Shown here piece after piece: positions 9,739 through 21,271 of a DNA stretch of 64,000 nt (the first letter of the stretch is position 1; the number at the start of each line of letters is the position of its first letter). The DNA lies in NCBI RefSeq assembly GCF_001632365.1, contig NW_024468541.1:12324-76323 (forward strand), read 5' to 3'. Position numbers and translations under genes: made by a program. Origin of the DNA: Laetiporus sulphureus 93-53 (Eukaryota > Basidiomycota > Agaricomycetes > Polyporales > Laetiporaceae). Below the pieces are notes generated by a model. The model was not told the DNA's origin, did not search any database, and worked only from the letters and a program-made list of their open reading frames with translations.

Positions 9739-12700
9739 TCATTCGAAAATATCGGTGGCATAACGGCCCTGGATGGCACGCGAAAACATCTCCACGGCTT
9801 CCGCATCGTCAACACTCTGTGTCTCCTTGATAATCTTGATGAGAACCTCTTTGATTCCTTGGGCGATAGCGCGAGTTCCACACGTATAGAACTACGCACG
9901 TATGCGTCAGTGGTATCTCCGCGTCATAGATGATAGGCTACCGGCTACCCACCTTCCCGTTCGCTTTGTAGGCAGCGTCAATTTCCGCGCGGTCATGCCA
10001 CGCTCGGCTGCGAATGATGTCAATGCATATCAAAGACAGCGACCTGACGAAACGCACTCTTGCACATATTTGCACCCGGAAGACTCCTCCGTCAAGCGTG
10101 AAAACGCCGGCCTGACATCCACGATACCCAGCTCGGTCCACTCCTTCAGATCCGAATCTGCATATAAATAATCCTCCTTCGGCGTCCTGCATCCGAAGAA
10201 GAGCAGCGACCTCGCAACCTCGCGCCCCGCCTTCTTCTGCATCGCACGCTCCTGCAAGAATCCGCGCATCGGCGCGAGTCCCGAACCCGCGGCAAACATC
10301 ACCATCGGCACCGTCGGGTCTGACGGCGGGTGGAACGCAGCGGATGACGCGCGCACTGCGATTTGCACTTTGTCTCCCGGGCGCAGTCCGGCGAGGAATG
10401 TCGAGGCTACTCCAAGGAAGGACTCCTTCCGCCCCGCGATAGACGGTTTGTCGACGACGCTCACGGTGAGCGAAACGCGCTGGGCGTCCCAAAGCGGCGA
10501 CGAGGATATCGAATATTGTCGGACTCGCATGGAGGGCAGCATCTGTAGGTATGTCTCAAATGGTAGCTTGATTTCTGGGTAGTCCTCGAGGATATCGAGC
10601 ACGCTGAGCCGCCTGACGAGGACCTTCTCGCCGTATGTCGTCAAGAGCTCCTGTAGTGCTTCAGCGGGTGCCTTCTCAGCAGTCATTAAAATCCGGAGGT
10701 CTCGAGTCGTTGCAGGCTGCGATAGCTCCACATAGCCTGAGAGCAGCGCAGACACGCTGATGGGACGATCGACAGGTAGCGGTGTGGGACCAGCAGACGA
10801 CAAGAGGACCTATGGTGGGCTCAACAATCAATTTGCAAGCAAATAGAAGCGAAGTAGATCCGTACCTCTTGCTCAGCAGACAGCCCGAACCGGGCAATCG
10901 CTCGGTGAACATCACGAGGAGGATTGGAGGGCAATCTATGGAAACAGTTCTTAGCTACAAATCAGCGATCTCGCAAATCATGGCGCATACATGGCAAGAT
11001 AGTCTCCAGCACGGGCAGCCATACCCTCCGGAAGCTCGAATTCTGATCGAACAGATCAACATTACGCCCACAATGCACGACTATGCACGTACCTATATGT
11101 CTCTTGGGCGGCGCGCTCGGTGCAGTAAGCAGCCTGTTCTCAATGACCGTTCCCAGAGCAGCATCGGGCTGCCGGAGGACAGAAGCCCTGAAGGTCCCCG
11201 CATCTACCACTTTGATCTCCAGTCCTGCAAAGCCACCTGCCGCAGACGGGGGTGTCGCAGTCGCGCTGTATTCCTATCAACGAGCACGGACGAGTCAGTG
11301 CAAAGGGCGTATCCTAGGCACCGCATACACCCACCTTAGACAGCGTCTCCCAGAGCTTCGCCTCCCACTCATCGAAGACCTCAAAGAATTCCGGCGAGCT
11401 TGCGTCACCCGCTCCGCGAGGCACGAGCCGCCTGCCTCCGCGCTCTTCCAAGGTATCGTCAATTAGTGTGGGTATCCGCTGATATGTCAGGACCCAGTCG
11501 TGGTTGCCGCATCCGAACACGGCGTAGTTCACGTTCGCGAGCTCCTTGCCCTTGAGGTTCCTGATCCACTCCACGAAGTGCGCCGCGTTGTCGGCCGGCT
11601 CGCCTGCATAAGCAGCAGTCCAACATAGGCACCCCGAAAACAAAGGGTCATTCTCACCTTCAAATGAAGCGGTGATGATCACAACCGGCCCGTCGCTGGG
11701 CAACTTCTCGCAGAAGGAGTCCAAAGTACCCATCTTGGTACAAAAGCCTGCGTGCCATCAGGTCATCGTCCACATATAGCCTTCAGAACACGCACCATGA
11801 GCAGCCGCATCGCTCGCCACCCTCTGCGCAAACGTCTCCGACGTGCCCGTATTCGAACCGTACAGTACATACAGCCACTGTCTCGGCTCCACGCCCGTCC
11901 CCGGGACCGCGGCGCGCGTCGGCTGCTTTGGCTCTGTGCCTCTGCGCGCCCGGTGCAGCGATGAGCTGGGCATCGCGAGCGGCACCGCAGCGGTGCGCGG
12001 GATTGCGCGAATGTGGAGGTCCTTGGGCTTGATGGTGAGCGTCTGCTTTATCTTGAGCTCGTAAGAAGGGTCGTCCATGACGAGGTCGAACCGCTGGAAG
12101 ACGTAGGCCATGACGAGCATCATTTCTTGCCAGGCGAAGGCGCGACCCTAGACGAAAGGAGGGTCTCTAAACAGGAAGAGAACGAATTGGGAACGATGCG
12201 TACAATGCATGCTCGCATACCGAAGCCAAAGGGTTGCCACGCATTAGGCTAGTCGCAGTTAGTAAAAGTGAGGTTGTGGGGCAGAAGACACAACATACGG
12301 GTAGTGCCTCGAATTTACCATCCAACATGCGTTCCGGACGGAACTCCTCAGCCTGAGCAGCAAGAGTCAGTCTCAACGGTCCATAGCACACAAGATATCA
12401 TGCATACATCGTCACCCCAGACCTTGTGATCCCTCATCGCCAAAGGTGAGTTGATAACGACGGTCTGTCCCTTCTTGATCGCGTACTTGCCGCCTCCGAT
12501 CGTCGTGTCCTCGCTTGAGTCCACCGTGCGCATCGGCGCTGGCGGGTTGAGGCGAAGCGACTCGCGCAGACACGCTGACCCCACCGAGCTTCAGCGGAGT
12601 GTCCTGGAAAGTATGTGGAGACCGCGCACCTGTGAGGTAAGGCAGCTTGTTCATATCGCCGAGCTGGGGCGGCTGATCGCCGAGGACCTCATCGAGCTCC

Positions 12701-14149
12701 TCGCGCAGCTTGCGCGCGGCTTCGGGGTTCTTGAGAAGGTAATACAGCGTGAACGAAAGTGTCGCTGCACGAGGATCGGATCAATTATCCTGCTGGTATG
12801 CAGAGCGAACGTACATGATGTGGTCTCATGGCCTGTAGACGATAAGAATCAGCGAGCAGCACACATTGGGCAGATATTGGACGTTACCGGCAATCAGGAA
12901 GGTGAGCAGCTAAAGTGAATCATGTCGTGAGTGGGTACAGAGGTCCGGGCTTGAAGTGCACTCACGTTATACCTGACGGCCTCGTCTGAGAGGCCCTTGC
13001 CTGTCTTGGGGTCCTTACCAAGCAGCATCTTGTTGAGCAAGTCGTTTCTATCGACCGGGTTCGCCTTGCGATCCGCAATGACTATGATCACCATTTAATG
13101 TTAATGAGGAAGATCCGCACAAGTTGAGAAAATTGACAGTACTTTCGTTGGCCAGATCCGCCATGATCTTGATGTCCTGCTCATACTTGGTATTATAGCC
13201 CATCACGGAGGTAACGATGGATGGGCGGAAGGCGCGGTGGCCGGATTCTATGAGAAAGTCGACCATTGCTTGGACGAAGGGGTGATTCGTTTCCTAATGA
13301 ATGCATGAGCACGTTTGCATAGTCAAAGATCATGCAGGTGCCAGACAGACCCGGTAGAAGGAATTCAACCTGCATATATGAATGTGAATCTCTCTTGACC
13401 CGAAAAAGGCAGGGACTGCGAACCTGTGAGACATCGAGCATAGTGCGATCGTATCAAACGTCAATCGCGTGAAGTCCTCCGCGGGGTTGATCACCGCTCC
13501 GGGGCCGAACCTAAAGCGTGATGAGCATCTCTCAACGGCCGACGATCAATGCTGATGTACCGTTCCCATTTCATGATGAGTTGCGATGCGATGTCCATCA
13601 TGTCGTCGAACATGCCGCGAATCGCGGTCGTGCCGAACGCGGGCATCAACAGTCGGTCTGCGGTACGGGAGTGAGCAGCAGATCGGGAGCTTGTGGGACA
13701 TGAAACCTACGAGCGATCCCCCAGTTCTCCTCGTCGGGTCGCGCCTGAAAGTAGATCAGCGAGATCCACTCGGCCTGTGGCAATGAAACAGTTCATACTG
13801 TGAAGATGCCGTCGCCGACGCCATTGCGAACTTGCTCTAGGCTTCCTCCGATGTCCTTGAAGAACCGCTTGTCATCGCTGACCTCGTTCAGAAGCTCATA
13901 TGAGCTGACGACAATCAGCGTCCTCGCTGTGGTCAAATCAGCATACAGGAACACACAGCCTCGCCGACACTTACAGAATTGATGCAGCTCGTATATTTCA
14001 CCGTACTGGCGCGCCAAAAGAGCAAAGGAGCGAAGTGGGACCTCCTTCTCGATAGAAGTAACGTGGCCGAGGAAGGGCAGCGAGGGCGGGCAGGGAATAG
14101 GTGTGGTCATCTTCGAGTGCGGGATGAGTGCGGTATCCGATGTACTCAT
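9739..14149 (-). CDS. CYP505-type self-sufficient P450 (P450-CPR fusion)
   Basis: A single-chain monooxygenase: heme P450 domain fused to an NADPH-P450 reductase, typically hydroxylating fatty acids at subterminal carbons. I can thread about 23 exons (roughly 1,050 codons) from the ATG at 14149 to the TGA at 9739 with consistent phases. The heme part shows P-F-L-G-H-V near the start, A-G-H-E-T-T-S in the I helix, E-S-L-R, and the cysteine motif [10 protein letters not shown], which an intron (GTACGC...CTAG) splits after its Ile. The reductase part shows an FMN loop [11 protein letters not shown], then V-F-G-C-G-N-H-D-W, an FAD segment R-Q-Y-S-I-S-S-S, an NADPH segment [11 protein letters not shown] and a C-terminal F-Y-T-C-G. 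No break or missing catalytic residue was found and no membrane anchor is visible, as expected for a soluble fusion. It shares strand with the fatty-acid dioxygenase at 17572-20512, so an oxylipin role is possible. Confidence 0.93.
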
Positions 14150-15825
14150 GCTTCATCCACATCGCGTCTATATAGCGCTCTCGCAGAACACCGGGGGTGG
14201 CAGGGTATGTTACGCACGGTGTGTGATTCGTGCATCGCCTTCATAGCGCTCTGGCATGATGGAGTGCGCGCCAGCGATATGTTGTAGCAGAGCAGAGATG
14301 GTTACGCTGCGAGTCCGGGCGTCGGGCGGAAAATGTATGCGCGATGCACTGCGCTCTACATGCCTGGAATGGACAAAATCCCCGAGCCCGACTGGATGCA
14401 CGTCGCGGCGAGGTGATCGTCTCTGATTTCTCGGTTCGGACGGAACGCTGGAGACACCGATGGCAGACACGGCCACAACGCACCAACGGGATACATGGAG
14501 GCCTTGACATACAGCAAATGACAACTTTTCGTCCCGGAGACACCTGCTACGAGCCTGGCACGGTCGGTTTCAACGCAGACGGTCGAGAGGACATCACGGT
14601 GCACGGTTGTCCAGCACAAGCTGAGTGGTTGTAAGCGCTCGGCAACACCCGGTCGGTGGCTGGAATTGAAAGGCCGGCTCATGCAGTTGCACCTCCTTAC
14701 TCCTGCCAATACCCATGCCATTGATGCATTGGCCGGCTTCTTCCATCGTATGATTAAAACTCTCTTGCAGCAAAACCTCTCCAGTTCTTTCGGGTCATCA
14801 ATTTAATCATCTCAGGTCTCGCGATACAAACGGCGCCGCCAGTAAGCCAGATGGGAATGCTTATAAAATCTGAATTATACCAAGTCCCGCTTACTACCCT
14901 CGCTTGCTATGGACGGACCACTGGTTTCCCATGGCTTCTCTGACGCTGCTTCTCACTGCGACTGACGTCTTGCATGATACACTCAATCATCCGGTTGACC
15001 CCAGCAAGCGGCAACAACATACCTGAGGTCACTCGAGGCGTACAGTCACCTTCTGCCTCGTGCGATAATACTTCTGTCTCCGCACGCTTGGTGTCTTTGA
15101 AGTCTAGAACGTCTGTGGCTTCTCATTATCTGGACTTACTCCGGCCACGAGTCTGTAGACAGGAGGACAGGTGCGTGCACTCTATTGATGGCCGGTCTCT
15201 GATCCTCGCTGTATCACAAGGAGAAACGATTGGGACACGTCGCAGATCCAGGAATTTTAACATTGCGAATCTAGTCGACCACACACGCTATAAGAGCGAA
15301 GGATCATTTTGCTGTGTCCTGAAGCTGATGAAGAACGGGCAAATGCTGTGCTCGCCTCATCAAAGAAAAGTGCAACCGCGATGAGTGGCGCAACGCCACC
15401 GACGCATCTGTGACGTGACATACGCGTGGTGTCACGTCCAGATTCGCGGCGGCCAGACGCAGGAGCTGTGTGTGGGCTGTCGCGATTGACGTTATCTCGC
15501 TCAAATTCGGGTCCTCAACAGGCAAGAGTACGTGCCAAGATATTGCGTGCGCAAAACTTTGAAGAGGCCTGCGAACAACATGCGTCGACTGAGCGGCATG
15601 CAATGAATACGGCTGTGGAGAGAGCGCAATCACACCCGAAAAGGTGATATCTCAGTAAGTTGCGCCAGTCTCGCAATCACGCCCTCTTGAACGCACGTCC
15701 CACATTTCACTTTTTTGGAAGGGCGATCAGCCGCATCAACAAGAACCAGAAAGAGAAATATATAGACTCTTGTTCTGTTGTCTGCAGTCAGAGATGCTGC
15801 TCTGCACCGGACAGCAAAGTACGTA
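14150..15825. other. Intergenic, no supported gene
   Basis: Promoter side of the CYP505-type gene and 3' side of the next minus-strand gene. Several overlapping frames on both strands (for example 15304-15633 minus) show no motif or splice-supported extension. A TATA-like AAATATATAG lies near 15758 on the plus strand but no gene follows it. Confidence 0.35.
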
Positions 15826-16632
15826 TCACACTAATAACGAGGGAGGCAAAGGCGTATAGGTTTGGTCAAGGAGGGAGAGGTTCCCGCTCATGGACGCGAG
15901 CTGCTTCACATCATCGTCTCCACCGTCCTCGCTTCGAACTCTGGAGGCGACCAAGTCCAGCACGCGAGACTTGTCCGGGTGCCATGCGGGAATCGCGTTC
16001 TCGATACCACGCAACACTTGGGAAGTCAAGAAGCCGAGGTGATCTAATGAGACGTCAATATTGTCTGCATTGGCTCGGTCTGGCAGGCGTACCATTTGGG
16101 AGGTTCGAGGACGCGAAGGCATCTCGGAAACGCAGCGACGTGCGGCACTCTAGTGACCAGGAGAGATATCCTGAAGCGACCAGGCCGCGCTCGTCGTTGC
16201 TCGGCAAGGTGGTCATGTACCAGCTCGACGTGATATTCAAGTCACTGACCGGAAGATCATTTGCAATTGTCCATGACGAGCGCATGGGAGAGCATCCTAC
16301 TTGGCCTAATACGTGGAATGCAAGCGGAACTATATGACCATCCGAGTAATGAAGCGAGATCACAAAGATGTAGAACGACCGTTGGAAGTCGGAACTAAAA
16401 CAATTATCGGTGAGCATGAGCTACCCCTCGGTAAGAGTAGAATACCGGTTCACATGTCAATGCTCTTTGCCATGCTCCACAATAACAGCAGTTGCGGTTC
16501 TAGCCGCTCTGTAGTGGCATGGCCTGCTTGGGCGGAGGATAGCACAGTAAGGAAGAGATTTGCGTCATCGGGAAAGTGCGATTGAGCATCTGGAGAAGCG
16601 ACCACTCGGATATCTTCAAGACTAGTCAGCAT
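15826..16632 (-). CDS. Uncharacterised protein, three exons
   Basis: I do not recognise the family. A clean model runs ATG 16632 to stop 15826 with exons 16454-16632, 16093-16394 and 15826-16043. The introns are GTGAAC...TTTTAG and GTACGC...CATTAG, the phases match, and the product is 232 aa. The protein is of mixed composition with no signal peptide; a hydrophobic stretch (S-F-Y-I-F-V-I-S-L) lies near residues 63-71. The C-terminus is polar and acidic (E-D-G-G-D-D-D-V) and ends P-P-S-L-L-V. The chosen ATG may be internal, because further exon-like sequence (R-I-V-F-Y-E-A-A-L-A-L-P and onward, about 17110-17190) lies upstream on the same strand but could not be joined. Confidence 0.45.
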
Positions 16633-17571
16633 AAGCTATCTGGGAGCGCATGGACACTTGCTTGTCAATGCCACTGCACTACATGCGTTGAAAGCAAAAA
16701 ATGAAATGATGATAATTAGAACGATCGTTCAGACAAAGAGTACATTCTTTGATACCACTGACCTCATTCCTGCTGGTGATTTTGTGAATCAAGAATGAAC
16801 GTCTGGTGGGACGATGGATGATGGCAAGTGGCGTTGACCTGCTTCGTTCTTATATCCACGCTCACGGCATATCTGGAAGGCTGTGCTCTTTCAGGAGGGG
16901 ATGAAAAGCATAATATCCGAACATACAGTAAGCGACACGTCGCTCAGCCCTTCAGCGTCCTGAACAGCTTTGATTCCACAGAACACCTGATGTACGTACC
17001 ATATTGGACCACACGAACGCTCAAGGATGCCCACATTGAACTGCCCCAGCACCGCAACAAGAACATGTGTTCAAAGCAGATCTGCGACCTCTCATTTATC
17101 GGTATTATTGAAGCTCTAGCCGCCGGCGTGATGTGAGGCGATGAAGACCACATAATCTGTTGGGAGCGCCAGAGCCGCTTCGTAAAACACGATGCGCTGA
17201 GGCTGTTATAGTACAATGTAAGCACCGTGCATGTTGATTGAATGCGAAAAGAGACAGCTCCCATCAGCTGGAAACAGACAAATATGAGCTTCGAATCCAA
17301 GGATACGGACCAAGTGGGAAGTTACCGTCACGGCACACGTGACCGCGTCGCGTCGCGTACGCGTGCGTGTCCAAGCTCAAGTCCTCAAGCTCAAGCTCAA
17401 GCTTCAAAGCTTCATCGGGGAGGTATTTGGCTAGATAGCTGTATCAGATGACATTTCACACGCGGCTCATCGCTCTGGTACGCACAGTGCTCTCGGCATA
17501 TAGTACATCTCAAGACATGGGACTTCTGAATGATAGCAATAGCGGAAGACATGGCCCATGCTCAGGTATAA
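16633..17571. other. Intergenic or 5' exons of the preceding unknown gene
   Basis: The minus strand near 17110-17190 has an open, protein-like stretch (F-Y-E-A-A-L-A-L-P-T-D-Y-V-V-F) that could be an upstream exon of the 15826-16632 gene, but I cannot connect it with a consistent phase. An imperfect AAGCTC-rich microrepeat lies near 17370-17410. There is no cytochrome P450-like sequence here, which matters for the truncated dioxygenase next door. Confidence 0.35.
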
Positions 17572-20512
17572 TCAAACATTTGTGCTGTCCTCTGGACCCT
17601 TCGGTCGCGTCCAGGAGTACTGGTCAACGGGGCTCTGCTGCCATTTCTCCACAGATTCCTTCATCTTCTTCGGCACTATAAGCGGGAACATCGCATACGC
17701 AGAGCCCGCGGGATAGCACGCAGGCAGCGTTCGGAACAGCAACTTCGACAGAATTCCACCGAACGAGCCGTCGTTCTTGTCGACCTGCACGTCCTCGAAA
17801 CCCCATGTCGTCAAATTGAATGCTGTGGGAAGTAGGCGCGTGTGAGTCACCGGAAGTGTACAGCGGCAGAGACTTACGGGTGAGATCAAAAGTGAGGAAT
17901 CGATCTCCGCGCGTAAGGGCGACTGCATCCGCGAGAACCGCGCGCGAAATCGTGAGACCCGCGTACAGGCCAATACCCAACGAACCCTTTGTCTCCTCTG
18001 CCTGCATGCCCACCTTTCATACGCCCACACTACGTTCAACATCTTCTAAGACGAGCAAACAATCGATACGCTCACATAGAGTTCCAACTTGTCGATGTCT
18101 TGATACAGTGCCTCTGCCGCTCTCTAACCCACCGGCCGATCAGCATTGATCCAGCACTGCGCACAACACCGTGAAAGACGTACATGGATCTCCGGATCGG
18201 GGTTCCACTCCTTGAAACTCTTGTACGCTGTTCGGAAAGCGTTCGCAACATCCATTAACATCGGTTGCTTCAACGCTGGAGAGAGCCGTGGACTCACGCG
18301 CCAGGCCCATGAAGCTTCTGAATTCGTTCAGCGAACAAGTCCCCCAGCGGCGCGCTTCCAGGATGCCAATGATTTCAACGACGCGCAGCGCTTCGGGGAT
18401 CCCCCGCGCCTTGAACGCGCTCGCGGGCGTCTCCGTCGCATCGTACAGGATGTTTGAAAGATCAGCTTCACGCATTGCAGCAGGTATCAGCATCACGTTA
18501 GCACACAGGAAAAAGGCAGGAGACCGCACCATCGCTGTACCTCCCGCTCGAGTCGCGTTTGAGGCTGCAGAAGGGGAACGAGAGATACAATGAGAACTGG
18601 ATTACCGTTGGTGGAAGACGAGCACTATGCGGGCACCCACCCGCTGAGCGTCCACTGGCGTAGATCCTTCGGATATCTCTTTACATACTCCTCTATCGCC
18701 TTCCTGAAGTCCTGATCCGTGACCTACTCGCAAAGTACCATATCAGTGCCATCCTACCCACAGGCAGCCTGATTGTATGACATGAAACATGCGCACGCAC
18801 TTGATCAAAGGGCTTTCCTTAAATATGTCCTTAAACAGTGCATTCGTCCAGTCGTTGTCCGGCTGAGAGACCGTGGCATGCCAGCGGCACATCAGATTAA
18901 ACTCAACCGAGACGACATTCCCGTGGCCGCGTGGCGTCCACTCGCGGTTCAGCTCACGCATCGCCTGACGCGCCAATATCAGTTCAGTTCTGCAACCACT
19001 TCACGGACCGTATGCGTACCTGAAGCGGGTCCAACCGCCAATTCAGGCCCACCCGTGTCAGGCCGAGAATCGCGCCAACGTAGTCGCTCAAGATCACCTA
19101 GTACGCATGATGCGTCAGCTCCGATTCCATCTCAGGAAAGCGGCCTCATGCACTTGCCTGCGTAAAGTACGCAGTGTTAACTAGGCGCGCGCTGGAAGAT
19201 CTCCTCGTCTTGCGCCGCGCACGTCTCCTTGCTGAGCGTGGCGGGGTCGGCGTACGTTTTAAGGTCGTTGATCGCGAGGATCTGCTCCGCTACGTACTGC
19301 GGGAGCGGGTCAGGACCCAAGCAGTGGAGACAGAGACACGAGGTCAGGACTCACGTTGTGGTTCCGGCAGAAGAGCACAAGCAGCGCGTCTGTTGAGGGA
19401 GGCATGAACAGCAGACGTGCATCGGCAAACACATCGTCCCACAGACACCCTGTGCCGTCCTTGCCTAGAGTTCTGTCAGCATCAACATCTGCGATACGAT
19501 TCGCAGAAGTGGGCGCGGCACTCACGGCGGACTTTTTCGCTCTCCTCCTGGGAGTTGCCGTAGAGCGGACTCAGGTCGAGGTAGCTGCTCGCTTCGTTGA
19601 CCGTCCATTTGCGCGGATTCGTGTGGAAGAGGCTGTGGATGATGATGTTCGCGAGCGCGAAGAACAGGCTCGAGATGCCTCCTGTGCTCCCGTCAGCATC
19701 GGCCGCACCGGCGAAATTTATATATGGCATACCGGGGTGCTCGACATGTTTGTCCCTCTTTAGTAGCCTGTCAAACACAAGCCCAGGTTCAGGTAGTTGC
19801 TGCGGCGAGATAGGAGTGGTTCCGGGTACAGAGCGCACATAGGGCGTGCGCGCCATTCCGAGGGCAGGGATAAGCACATTGTAGTTGCTGCCATCGGCAC
19901 TGCGGTACGCGTAATTAACGGCGTTGAGCATAGACGGGACGGTTGGGACCGCGATAGTAGGGATCATGAGGAAGCTCATGGGTGGTTGCGGAATGTCCTT
20001 GTACACTGTCAAGGAATTGGATTAGCGAATGCGGAAAATCCGGACGAGCACGCACAGGTGTTGATGAGGACCTTCCCGAGAATCTGGGAAAAGATAGAGT
20101 CCTCAGAGGAGCGGGCGATGACGATGATAACCTTTTCAAGCTATGAGCGAATAGGACGGTACCATCAGCTTGTGCGCGAATGCAGGACAAAGGGCACGTC
20201 TACTGACAAGATAGAGGCGGTCATTTACGCCGCCGCCGGCCATACGTTTGATGGCGTTAATGAACGACGGCTGTATACATACATAAGCTCAGATGTTGGG
20301 GAAGGTTGTCCCCAGTGACGACGTATACGCACGAGGTCAGCGATAGAAAAGCGCTTGCCGCGGATGAGGCTCCGTTCGATGTCCTGGATGCTACTGGAAA
20401 GAATGGGGTGCACGGGCAGTGCATCGTCCATGAAGAAAGATGCGTCGGTGCCGGCGACAATATCGGCGGCATCGTTGAGGGGGCTAAGGATGCGGTTCGC
20501 GTTGACGTTCAT
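17572..20512 (-). CDS. Ppo-type fatty-acid dioxygenase (linoleate diol synthase-like), peroxidase domain only, catalytic Tyr replaced
   Basis: Animal-haem-peroxidase-type fatty-acid dioxygenase of the psi-producing oxygenase family; relatives make 8- or 10-hydroperoxides of linoleate or oleate. About 16 exons, roughly 670 codons, from ATG 20512 to TGA 17572. Family landmarks are clear: the distal haem histidine region L-F-F-A-L-A-N-I-I-I-H-S-L-F-H, then SSYLDLSPLYGNSQEE, and the proximal helix E-F-N-L-M-C-R-W-H. In the family, and in cyclooxygenases, the residue before R-W-H or H-W-H is the catalytic Tyr. Here the codon is TGC, Cys (18887-18889). After the domain-closing region (G-G-I-L-S-K-L-L-F-R-T-L-P, then M-F-P-L-I-V-P-K) the protein stops, where relatives continue into a P450 domain of about 400 residues. 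One intron uses a GC donor (CAG|GCAAGT, near 19157). All exons otherwise remain open, so this is a maintained gene with altered or lost chemistry rather than an obvious pseudogene. Confidence 0.88.
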
Positions 20513-21271
20513 ATTGTGAGTTTGCGATGATAGAGGAGGCAAAGGAATGTGGACAGTATACATGCAGATGGAGCGAAGAGGTTTATACGTAGAAGTGGAG
20601 ACGCCCTGGCCATCGATGAGTGGCTGCACAAGAGAGAGCAAAGTTCGGGGAGGCAATTATAGTACGACCAGATTTGTCTCCGCGAGCATCCAAGTAAAGA
20701 TCGACGATCGAAATTACTGCCACGGCACGTCGTCGCGCAAATGACCGACGTTCTGGTGGATGGTTCCTAGCTGCGTCCTTGCCTTCCCCGGAACAATCCT
20801 AGGCGAAATATGGTAGAACGTTCCTCGATAACCCGGAGAATCCGCAGCTTACAACCAACGTGGTCTAGAGCTGAGCGCTGCGCGATGATCATCGCGGCCA
20901 CATGTCCAACATCCAGCTCGAATCTTTCGCTGTTCCGTGGCAGGACAACACCGACCGCGCGTTGTACTGTCTCGTGGCCTGTCGTCCTGGACGGCGCTCG
21001 CTCGATGCGCTCCATCGATGGAGAAGCTTCAGGCTGTTTCTATGAGAATTTAGAGGGTTCCGGACAGACTGGACAACATGCGAATTTTTGACATCACGTT
21101 ATAGTACAGCTTGCACGATGGATGTCTACAATATAGCCGCTACACGTAAGACTGCAAAACGCATTGGCAAAAACAGAAACTAGCTAGGACGTTTTCTCAA
21201 CCGCAACATACCTCGATGTTACTTGTTCCCCACTAAGACCAGATGAACCGCGGCGTCGACGACGAGAAACC
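20513..21271. other. Intergenic, no supported gene
   Basis: Promoter side of the dioxygenase gene and 3' flank of the zinc-finger gene. Opposite-strand frames at 20767-21091 mirror each other and show no motif, so I treat them as chance. Confidence 0.4.

Noticed and set aside
17240..17571. Missing P450 half of the dioxygenase
   Set aside because: No haem-cysteine or other P450-like motif was found on the minus strand between 15826 and 17572.
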